Assembly (NCBI GenBank): GCA_029962745.1 | Contig: CM057153.1 | Span: forward strand, 12,971,241-13,035,240 | Source of the DNA: Echinometra lucunter | Lineage: Eukaryota > Echinodermata > Echinoidea > Camarodonta > Echinometridae | DNA length: 64,000 nucleotides | Direction of reading: 5' to 3' | Shown here: piece after piece, positions 36,620 to 48,600 of the stretch | How positions within the stretch are numbered: the first letter of the stretch is position 1 | Layout of the letters: each line of letters starts with the position of its first letter | Made by a program: the position numbers and the translations under genes | Notes under the pieces: generated by a model | The model's input: the letters and a program-made list of their open reading frames with translations, nothing else | The model's database searches: none | Told to the model about the DNA's origin: nothing

Positions 36620-39600
36620 TTCTTCTCAGTGGAACCATCTCAGCACGCTATAATTACCATGGTAGCTTGCGCTCCATCTGCGTGAAATGGTGTTGCGCGC
36701 TCTGCATGCTTTTTCAATGAATTGTTCAAATGGTATTGATGCTTTATTAGTTGCCTGAAGATCGCATCTCGTGGTGCGTGAAACTCTGTACTCTAAGTAC
36801 AGATGAACCACACGTCAACTGTGTAACTTGAACTTATTATTTATTTTATGCTCTGCCTCATCATAGACATCGAGCACTCTCAAGTTTATAAGGATAGCAT
36901 TCACCAAGTGTATATAAATGTATATAAAATTTATATTGACACACAGCAGTGCAGCATCCCTTTTTGTAGTGACACTATTTGCATTATATTTAAGTTGATC
37001 TGTAATGCTAGGAATAACAACATATACATAAGCAAACAGAGGAAATTTCACTGAAAATGATGTTGTGCCATTCTTAAATACAAGCGATTTTCGTTGTAAT
37101 AATAAACTCTCTAAATTTGCATTGCAGTGTAAATTATATAATCACTGATTGCTTGTACAAATTAACAATTTTCCAGTTAAATTTTGATGTTTTCATTCAT
37201 ATCAGTTCATATTATATGCATTTTTATTTTCTAGAAACCATGTAGGAGAGGAAAATAAACATGACTGTTGCCAATTTGAGGAAGGAGAGCAGATAATTCT
37301 CTACTGTTATAGGTTAATTGATCAGGGGGGTGTTTAACAAAGAGTTAAGTTTGACTTTGATTCGTGCTTAAGCACCATTACATCCGGTATTTAACATTTA
37401 ATCTCATGGATAGCCTTTCTAATAGCACGTGTCCCTGACCATGATTCTGACCAATGTGATGATGCGTAACATACAATGCGCAAGTAGGAATTTAAGTGCT
37501 ACTTTAGTCAAACTTAAATCTTTGTGAAACACCCCCCCCCCCAGATACTATTACAAATAATATTCCTTTCAATGTGAAAAATTCATATTTATTCAATACC
37601 TTCCATTGTTCTAGTCGATGATGATGTGCCTGTATTCAACACCTGTCCGACTAACCAGGAGCTCACCGCAGCCTCTGGCAGCGACTCAGTAGTGGTTATG
37701 TGGGGGGAGATCACAGCTATAGACGACTCTGGGGAACCTGTGATAACATCCAACTTTGTAAGTGGTCAGAGCTTCAGCATTGGATCATATGAAGTGGAGT
37801 ACAGAGCCCTAGATATCCATGGCAATGTCGCATACTGCAGGTTCAGAGTCATAGTGCTAGGTGAGTCCAGTTTACAATACTCAATAAAGCATTGTACTGT
37901 CCCATCTATTAGGTTTTTCCGACCAATTTCACTCTTAGTGCACGCAAAAGTAAAGATAGTTCATTCAATTTCGCACACTGTGCATGAAAAAGTATAAAAA
38001 GGTAATTTAATTTTGCGGATAGGGCAGCCAAAATCACCTATTGGCATTCAAATTCGCTATAGTGCAGCCAAAATGACCAATTGGCATGCATAATCGCTTT
38101 AGGGCAAGTTATAGCATTCAATTTCATCACAGGGCATCCAATTTAGCACATGTTTGTAATTTTTTTTTTTTTTTTTTTTTTTTATAGCTTTCTCATGTTT
38201 ATATCTTCTTCTACTCTATGAGCTCACTTTGTCTATATTAAGTCCCGGAATGAAAATCATAAGTATCAGGTGGCCCAAAGGCATATGAATTAGCAGAGGG
38301 AAAATTTCCTTACATTTCCCTCTGTTAATTCATATGCCTTTTTTATGCCTCCGCCCATCATAGGTGGTTGTCGGAGGCATTATGTTTTTGGGTCATCCGT
38401 CCGTCCGTCTGTCCGTCTGTCCGTCTATCCTTCCCGTTTTCGTTCTCTCGATAACTTAAGAATCGTTTGACAGATCAACTTCAAACTTACTTCGTGCATG
38501 CATATGGGAGGGACAATGATCTAATTAGATTTTGGGGTCTTAAGGTCAAAGGTCAAGGTCGTAGAGGTAATAATACACATAAAAATGACTTGTACGTTCT
38601 CGCGATAACTTAAGAACCATTTGGCAGATTGGGTTCAAACTTGGCTCATGTATGCACAGGGAAGGGACAATGATCTGATTAGATTTGGGGTCACAAGGTC
38701 AAAGGTCAAAGGTCATGGAGGCCATTATGTGTATAGAAAATGGTTCATTTTCACCATAACTCAACAACCATTTGACCGATCAACCTCATACTTAGCACAT
38801 GTATGCATGTGGGAGGGACAGTAATCTGATTAGATTTTGGAGTCTCAAGGTCAAAGGTCATAGAGGTCATTATATACATGAAAAATTGCTTGTTCTTGCA
38901 ATAACTTAACAACGCTATGACGGTTCATCTCCAAACTTGGCTCATGTATGCATATGGAAGTCTCATAATAGTCTCATTAGATTTGGGGGTTACAAGGTCA
39001 AAGTTGTCATTTTATACTTGAAAATTAAAAAATCAACATGAATTTGCCATATGTTTCTGATCTGGTAATGGCGGAGGCATAAATTTTGACCGCAAGCAGT
39101 CGAAGATTCATCTAATTTTATCTTTATATATTTTTCATATGGTATATTTCTTATGGTCATTTGCACAATCTCTTCAATTATATGCATTGACGAGAAACAT
39201 AAATCATAGCATGTATACGATATCATTATTTTCTTTCATAATGTATATTTTCTTGTGGTCATTTGCACCATCTCTTCAATTATATGGATTTTAGTGGCAC
39301 ACATATTGCAAGTTGGGAAGAATGTGAAAAGAATGTTTGAATATGTATTACTGTATACAAGTCATGCTAAAAAGTTATGAACATGAATATCCCATGGCGA
39401 AATTGAATGCTCTATCTTCTAGTCACGTGTCCTTACTGGCAGTGCTAACTTGAATGCACTATGGTGAATCTGAATGAAGTTTTTATACTTTTGATTGCTC
39501 TATGGCAAATCTGAATGCCCATTATGCATTTTTGGCTGCCCTATGGCGATTTTGAATGACTAGTTTGAATTCTTGGTTGCCCTATAGCAAAATTGAATGA

Positions 39601-42600
39601 ACTATTTTACTCTTGCATGCACTAAGTGCGATATTGGACGGGAAAACCTATAGTACTGGCAGATGTATCTCACCAGAATCTAGATAAAGCCATCAGTTTA
39701 AATGCATACTTTTGCCCACGGATATTTGGGTGCACGCTGTAACCTGTAGCCTGCAATCTTGACCAAAATAACTAATTCAGTTTTTCATGTTGACCAAGTT
39801 AACAAATATTTATTGCCCATATATCTGATAAGAAGGTAATACATTTGTTAGCGCAGGCTTTATTACAAATGACAAGTAAAATGTATTTTTCCTCGTAATT
39901 TACTCTTGTATACTGTCTGCCATTAAATGTGATCTATATTGTTCCTTGTCAGTCTTCATGATAATACTGGATGTAGTTATTCAAGATTTCTAATAATCAA
40001 CCAAATACCTAACAGAGTTAGTTAGACCAGGGTTCTCACTAGAAAAAAATCCATACACGGTTCCCACTCTGCGCAAAGCGTGGAAGTTTCAGAAGTTTTA
40101 CAGAATAACACCTAAAGTTAGGTGTGGCGGCAGTATATGCTATAGTAAAAGGATGAAAAATAACTACTTGGTAAGCAGGAGTTGTCTACTAATGGCATAA
40201 AAGTAAAAATACATTGCCAAAGAGCAAAACAATCTGTGAAATTTATCATTATTTTTAGGAATATATACTCCAATATTTTTTTACCCTTGTCGCCATGCAT
40301 GGTGCAGCAATTTCACACATGGTTCTTCCTTGTCTGAAACCCTTTACGCATGGTATTGGAACCATGGGTGTAATGTACTGGTGAGAACCATGAGTTAAGA
40401 CTGTGGTGTGCCTGTGATGTACCACATTCATCACTTGTGAATGTGTGTTCAAGGGCAGTTTTGGGAGAGTGGGATGATGACAGTGTCTACTAGATTTTTT
40501 TGGCAGCTATTTGCCAAATTTCACCCAATTTTGACTATTGATTATTAGACTGAGGCTATTAAAACAAACAGTGTTGTGCAATCAGATGAATCCATTGTTG
40601 TTGCTGGAGGTCTCCAAACAATGTTGAAATTATTTTATCCACCCTAGTCAGATGTCAGATATTTACAATAGCTAAAGATCTCCCCTGTTTCCCCATAATT
40701 CCTCTATGTATTTCTCTCTTTCTCACAGATGGGGAAGCACCTGGATTCATTTCATGTCCTGATTCATTTGAGGTATATATTCTCCCAACTCAGCAGTCAG
40801 TGGTAGTTACATGGGAAGCACCCATGTTTGATGACAACTCTATCCAGGGTACTGACACTGCAGAGTTGTCAGCTGACAGTAGTGGACCAGGATCACGACT
40901 AACTCCAGGCCTCCATAACATTACATACGTGGCCATGGATGCTTCAGGAAATACGGCCTCCACTTGCCGATTCACGGTGAACGTCATGCCCCTGACAGGT
41001 TAACTATACACTCATTAGATCTTTATCTAGATTCAAGGTCTGCTCCATAACAAATAGACATGAGCAGACTGCTGCCATTGTTATGAGTTGCCAGGGTCAG
41101 AATGAGGATTATGATAGTACTAGAGTATACTGCATAATGATGATAATGATGAAGATATCGATAGTAAGCAAATAATCACCATTGGTGAAGGTGATGGGTA
41201 AACTATCACTTACGAGGCGATCTGGATGTAGCTATCTTTCCGAAGCAAAGCTGAGGAAAGCCAGCGTGTACGGCCAGATCGCCGAGGAAGTAATAGTTTG
41301 CCTCTTCACCTGAGACCAAAAGGTGATTATTTGCTTTATATTCCACATCTGAAACCATTCCACTACATAAAAAGGAAATAGCATTTTATTTCCCTACAAT
41401 AAAGAAAGGTTTAAAAATCAAAGTTTAATTTAAAAACAGAGTTAAGAAGTTTTGACAACTGCTTAGCGGATAACCTTCTTTGCTCTAGTGCATATCTTGT
41501 GACCATGTAATACGTGCGCGCGACTAAGCTTGCTTTGCCTTTAGGTATTGTGACGTCACAAAGGAAGAAAACTTGTAATTGCCGCGCGTGCTGCTGTGCG
41601 TATGCGATGGCCCTATAAGCGCTGTACGGTTTGGTTTGCACGAGCAGAGAATTATGTTGGCAAAATTTGTTGGCAGATTCATCACAGGGGTCACGCACTT
41701 TAATTTTGCGTGTACCCCAAAACATTGATAACGCGTTGTGAATGTATGGGCTGAAGTGATCAGTGAAACACAAAAACTGGCAACACTAAGGGGTCACAAA
41801 CTTTTCTTATCGGGTGGTGATTAATGGCAAAACTACACTTTATCACGTGATTCACTTTTGACCAATCCTACGTCAACATCGTTAGTATGTGGAATATAAT
41901 AACAATCATCTGCATGATGATGATCATCATCATCATAATTCTTATCATGATAATGACATTGACTATTTTCATAAAAGTCATACATTATCCACCTCGGAAG
42001 GTACTCAAGGCACTCCAAAATAACCCTGGGCAAATGTAAATTTGCCACAGAGCCAAAAGACACCATGGTACTTAAAACAAATAAAGTAAACAATGGAGAA
42101 ATCCTTCAAAATGAAAATTTTGTAATATCTGGATGAGTTTTCCCTGTGTAATTGACTGGAGTCTATTCAGTCAGATAACACTGTAAGTTTCAGCAAGGGC
42201 TACTTTTTGTGAAGTTCATAAAATTTGGTTTGCCCAGAAAGCATGCACTGTAGCTGTCTGTAATTTTGCTTTTTAATAGCAGAAGGTCATTCCTTCTCTA
42301 AGCTTTGGCCTTGCCATTCAGATTCCCCTGTGGCATATCCAGAATTTGACCTAAAGAGAGAAGAAATAAAGAGAAATAGATGGGGTTACCACCTCCACCC
42401 CACCCCCTTCCTGACAGGATTTTATTGTATTTGGGCAGTTCACAGGCAAACTGACATTTCATGGAAATTTACTTTATTTTATTGATATGGCATACATGCG
42501 CATGCTTGATATAAGTGATGAAGCCATTATTCACAGATTTAACCCATTGTCACATGTTTCTGTGGCAAAAGNNNNNNNNNNNNNNNNNNNNNNNNNNNNN

Positions 42601-45600
42601 NNNNNNNNNNNNNNNNNNNNNNNNNNNNNNNNNNNNNNNNNNNNNNNNNNNNNNNNNNNNNNNNNNNNNNNNNNNNNNNNNNNNNNNNNNNNNNNNNNNN
42701 NNNNNNNNNNNNNNNNNNNNNNNNNNNNNNNNNNNNNNNNNNNNNNNNNNNNNNNNNNNNNNNNNNNNNNNNNNNNNNNNNNNNNNNNNNNNNNNNNNNN
42801 NNNNNNNNNNNNNNNNNNNNNNNNNNNNNNNNNNNNNNNNNNNNNNNNNNNNNNNNNNNNNNNNNNNNNNNNNNNNNNNNNNNNNNNNNNNNNNNNNNNN
42901 NNNNNNNNNNNNNNNNNNNNNNNNNNNNNNNNNNNNNNNNNNNNNNNNNNNNNNNNNNNNNNNNNNNNNNNNNNNNNNNNNNNNNNNNNNNNNNNNNNNN
43001 NNNNNNNNNNNNNNNNNNNNNNNNNNNNNNNNNNNNNNNNNNNNNNNNNNNNNNNNNNNNNNNNNNNNNNNCCCTTCCCCTCTGGAGAATTTGATCTGGG
43101 GGTAATAATTCCACTGGTAGGAAATATTTTGCTTTGCAAAGTAGTGCATAATGACCCCACCCTCCACCATAAGGCTACATGTACCTTGATTTACAGTTAA
43201 TAGTCACTTGCCTTAAACAAAGTCCTAGCTTTACAGAATGGAGACACATTAAATGAAGACATAACACATAAATTGCATGTACATTAATGTACTTGTGGGA
43301 CCTATTGGCTATTGCCCATGTCACTCTTCCATTCATAATAACAGACAAAGACCTATAGCTCACATGTGATGTGGTATTAAAGGACAATGTAGCCAGGCAT
43401 TAGTGTGCTCTTAATAGTGAACAAAGTTGACCAAGAAGAGTAAATAGTGAAATTTTTAGCAAAATCGGACAACCTGTTCAATAGTTATGAATTTTCAAAG
43501 TTTCAGTAAACCCCTATTATAGGGATCCTTGAGTTGGCATTGTTGCCAGCATCTGTGATGTCCTGGACAACTATGAATTCATTTTGTAAATATTTTTTTT
43601 TTAAATTGATTTATATGAAATCTTAAGTCAGGAATCAATATAATTCTTCCAAAAATGTTTTCAGAATTCATATAGCCATGTTATACCCAAACAATAAATC
43701 AACAAGAACTTTCATTTTTCTTGAAAATGAAGAATATATTGAATTAAGTGTACAAAATGAATGGAGATGTGTCCACGATGACATCACAGATGCCAGCAAA
43801 GTTGCCAATTCAAGGATCCCTATAATAAGGATATACTTAAACTTCCAAAGTTCATAACTCTTGAACAGATTGTCTGATTTTCCTCAAACTTTCACTGTTT
43901 AATCTTCTTGTTCTTCTTCATTCACTGGAAGCACACTGATGTCTGGGTTGCATTCTCCTTTAACTCCTCAGATCTTGTGTTTTTTTCGCAACTATGCATG
44001 TCCGGGCCTGCGTTTCATTCACACATGTGCACAACTACACAAAGTCCTATTGACATAGTAATCGCACCCTATTGTACATTCCCATTGACTCTGTCATGCA
44101 TTCTTTCTCTCTGTTGTAGGGGCTTTTCTTCTGGTCAGATTTTGTTAAGTCTGGTACCGGTATCGCTGTAAAGCTTATTGAATTACCTGTGCGTATGAAT
44201 GTAAATACCTGCCACTGACAAAGGAACAAAATAGAGTTCAAAATTTTCGTTGGAAAGTTCAGAGGGATATATAGAAACACAGGTATCATAAAGACAAAGC
44301 ACACTGGTATACCCAGTGAGTTATACCAGGTGTCCCAGAAGAAGCGGAACGGTAGATTTTCAGTACTTTACTTTCAGAAAGTAGATAATCTTTTTACATC
44401 AGAGGGTAAAGTGCGTCTACCAAAGAAAATAATACCAAGATCACTGGATTTGATGAAGTACTTTGTATTCTATGCCCATTTCTTGACATACAGTCATTTT
44501 CAAATTTTTGATGACTGATGAGAGTATCTTTGTCGGGATGGCCTTTTATAATCCGATGATTGCGGGGAGTCCATTGATGATGTCAGCAACAAAACGTGCC
44601 ATAGACATACCATATGAAAGGCCATTCCTGACACAATTCTCCTCTCGACTGTGGCAAAAAACATGCGAAATTTCGAAATTTACAATATTTTAAGAAACGG
44701 GCATAAATCAGAATTTCTTCACCAAACTTAATGTCTTGGTATCATTTTCTTTGGTAGAAGATGCTTTACCTACTAAAGTAAAAAGATCTTCTTTCTGAAG
44801 GTAAAGTACTGAAAATCCCCCATTCCGCTTTTTCTGGGACACCTGGTATATGATAAGAAAGCCCATCAAAAATTCTACAACTTTGCAACACAAAATTTAT
44901 CTTCAAACATTTAGGTAAAAGTTATAGCCTTCTATTGTAAAAAACAGAGACCCTGTAAACTCAGATTAGCATTCGCTGCTGAAATAATTGATGCATTCCA
45001 GGCCTCTACAAAAAAATTGGTTGCCCAGAAGGAATAACAATTTGCCCAAATTTTCTTTTTTATTTCCTTTGTTTTTATCTTTTTTTTTTAGTAAATATCA
45101 TTTTTAATAGGGCTTAAGTCATTTAAGGTTTTTTGCAAAATGTTTAAAAACTGTTCAAGAAAAAAATAACAGCGGTTTTCCTTCATGTAGATCTAGAATA
45201 GGAAAGAAATAAAGAGAGGTAAAACAGGGCTCCACACTAACATTTTTTTCTTGGGGTCCGGCCAGGCGTCCAGATTTCAATATTTTGTAATATCGAATAA
45301 ATCATTGTAATCTTACTTTAATTTTTCGGGTTTCCGCCGGTTTGAGATTATGGGGGAAATTGTGATTTTTCCACCTTTCCGTAGGCTAATTTCATGTTGT
45401 AAATATTATATTTTTATTGTAAAAATCACCATTTGCTTGCCCGCCCATGACTTTCACTTGCCCCGGGCAAGCGCTAGAGCGGGCAAGCGGGTTTGTCACG
45501 CCCTGCATTGCACAGGGGTTTACCAATTACGGGTGAATGCACAAAGAGTTAAAGTACATTAGTCACCTGAACACTTTGTGTACAGCTGGAAGATAAAAGC

Positions 45601-48600
45601 CTCAAAGCCTCCCTGGCATTCTATGGAGTACCACTATGAAGAAAATACAGGATAACATTAATAGGCCCGATGTACAGAACCCACTTCGTAGTTCAGTCTC
45701 TATTCACTAGTCTCTTTTGTGCTTTTATTTGTGAGAAGATTGTGACATAATTAACTTGCAATATCTTTTAGGAGGATTATTAGAAGCTCCTATATTTTGA
45801 ATATCTTAAAGGCCCTAGTGACATGGAACCCGGCCCTGCCATACAGAGCTAAATGTATTTTTGTGATTGGTACACTTTAAAAGTGCATGAAAATCATGCT
45901 GCAGTGAAATTAAGGGTAGCCCCTGGTACGTTACTGCCAATGTGCAAATTGATGAATATGTGTAGGGGGCTTTTTTTGGATTTAGGCTCTTTTCTTTTTT
46001 TTTCATCACCACACACATTGCCTCTCGTTTACATGAGAAACGATTCTTATTTTGTTTCTTGTAGGAGTTCTTATTTTTCGTCTTGTGGGTGTTTTTAACA
46101 TGATTACTGTAAAATGTATGAACAAGGCTTAAGAACAATCATTTCTATTTCTATTTACAGATACCATCCAGCTCGATGGTGAACTCACGCTTGATGTTGT
46201 GCGTGGAATCAGTGGCCTATTTGATCCTACGGTGGCTCGAATTAGTGGCCTGAGGAATGACGTAAGCTGAAGATTATTTTCTCTTAAAATATACAATTGT
46301 TAACTTTTGATCTGAAGACTGAAGACTGAATAATCATAGAAATGACATGATAAGGAATTTTGCACAGGGGAGACATTCCAAACTACGTTTTATTTAGTCA
46401 AAGATATATTGTGTAAGTTCAATTGTTTTACAAGGTACGCAGCCTAGTCTTTTGGTAAAGCTTGTGGCTCATAATCTCAGGACCCCCAGTTCAAGCCTTC
46501 TGTTTTACATTTTTTTTTTTTTTTTTTTAGGTTTAGGGTTAGGGTTAGGTTGATGGTTAGGGCTATGTTTTGAGTAATGAAAAATTCAATTAATGGAAAA
46601 TAAGGTGAAACTTCGAAAAAAAAATGGCAATATCGTGAAGAGTTAACCGTACGTTAGGGTAGACTACTTAGTTAGTCTAGGTTTTAGAGTTAGAATTAGG
46701 GTTTAGGATTAGGATTAGGGTAGGGTTTAGGTTTAGGGTTAGGGTTAGGGTTTGGGTTAGGGTTAGGGTTAGGGTTAGGGTTAGGGTTAGGGTTAGGGTT
46801 GGGTTAGGGTTTAGGTTAGGGTTCGGGACATATATATGCGGCGAGTACTGCCAGAATGCCAAAAAAATAGAAGTACGATATATCGATACTCGGCTGGCGA
46901 GTATCGATATATCGGTTGTGGAATGTCTCCCCTGAGGCCGATTCCATGATAAGGCTGTCGTTACTTTATAGGAAGGAAAGCAAGTGGAAATTGTGTTCCA
47001 CCAGCATTCATGAATTTCATGTATTTTTTTTTAAAGAAGTGTGGAAACTTTTAGAGTAACAAAATAATACATAACAAGTTTGAACTGGCCAATGCTTTGA
47101 TTGTAAAAACAAACAGAGGAAAGGGAAAGATAAGCAACATTATTCAGAGGACAGAAAGACATGAAAACAAAAAGGAAAAGAGAGACCTATTTGTGTTTCA
47201 CATTTTGTATTATGCCAAACGTCTGAAACCATTCTTCAATCTGTTTCCTCTTCAGCTTGATGATCTCTTCAGAATCTCTTCTAGCTTAGCTCCCGATTTC
47301 GTTGGAATTGATATTACTGGTACAACTTTTGATTCTGACAGTAACTTCCGGATCCAGTTTACTCTTCATCTTAAAAATCCTTCGTACTATAATGAAGAAG
47401 GAATTAAGCAAGCATTTTACTCGGCCCTCACTAACGACCTCGACTTTCCCAACACCAATACCATCGTAGCCGGGTCATTCGACTTGCGTAAGTTTAATTC
47501 TCTTTGTATTCAATTAGGATTTCTCATTAAAGACTCAGTTTCATCTTTCAAATCTTAGATTTGATATCTTGACCTTCAGCTTGTATAATTCATGGAATAT
47601 TTCCTTGAACCATCCAAACTATTCTAAAGAAAACTCTGCAATGTTTGTGTTTAATGCCCATGAAGCTTAAAGGTCAATCTGTTTTAATAATATTTGAAGG
47701 GCACAGCTGTAGCTGGTTATTATTCAAGAGGTATATGTATATAATGTACATATCAAAAGTTTTTCTAATGCATTAGTATATGTAGAATAATACAGGAATG
47801 AATACCATGACATGCACAGTCAGTGAAAACATGTATGCAATTATCGAAGTAATAAACCAAGAAGACAACATGAGGAAACAGTCCTTTCTGGTTTATGCTT
47901 ATTCAAACATGCAGTAAACAATAGCAGTTTTACCACAGGCCTTTTTTTGTAAGTCATACCAGTAGGGATGAAAAAAAGTTCATTTAATTTCTCACTATGG
48001 TTTATAAGTTATTATATCATATCAATATTAGATTCTAAGCATTCTGATTGGTCATTGGACACCAGGGAATGAAACATTCCATCCACCACGAGCATTTGCA
48101 TCAGAAAATGGATAATCCCTGGCTAAATGTGATGATGCATGCGTACATGCATGTACCTAAAAGCAATGCAAATGCGCATAAGTGTTATATGCAAGGACAT
48201 TAACCCATAGCAGTACAGAGCTTTCTTGAGATCTGAATCAATCATCTTCAATCCTCAAATTGGCAACAAATTTTTTTTTTTCATGCTTACATTGCTTGAA
48301 AAAACATAAATATGGATATAACATGAACCAAAATGAATTATAATTGGAAAATTTAATCAGAAATTGCCAATTTGAACACAGAAATAGTGATTATGTATTA
48401 TTCACTGCGTTGCCAATTCAGAGAGTTTAATGATTACTTACAATTGAATTGCTCTAATTCGAGAACCCTATGTGATACGGTGTTGGGAATGGGCTCAAAT
48501 TTTTCAGTGAATTTTTCTCTTTCTGCTCATGTATAATATAACTGCCAAACATTCTGGACCAACAGATACTGCAAAAAGCATCTCCTAAAGGAGACGTACC

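Larger units (their letters stand above)
37908..39652. mobile_element. Large TIR element with nested insertions
   Basis: TAGGTTTTTCCGACCAATTT to TAGTTCATTCAATTT at the left pairs with AAATTGAATGAACTATTTTA to GACGGGAAAACCTA at the right. Both arms hold diverged short units (CAGCCAAAATGACCAATTGG, GCTGCCCTATGGCGATTTTG). The centre is occupied by a 66-bp palindrome (38276-38341) and the AGGTCA-rich element (38344-39112). Confidence 0.75.

Noticed and set aside
36413..36685. Plus frame with Leu/Ser repeats
   Set aside because: Runs from the Penelope-like 3' end into a CT tract.
42487..43200. Open frames of 190-237 codons across the N run
   Set aside because: They are mostly unknown residues translated from N; no real coding evidence.
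46432..46500. tRNA-like segment (GGTAAAGCTTGTGGCTCATA, then AGTTCAAGCC)
   Set aside because: Possibly a decayed SINE head, but the boxes are too weak to annotate.
47097..47255. Upstream extension of the SEA1 exon frame
   Set aside because: Precedes a strong CCTCTTCAG acceptor; Lys-rich, without SEA character, and not needed for phase.
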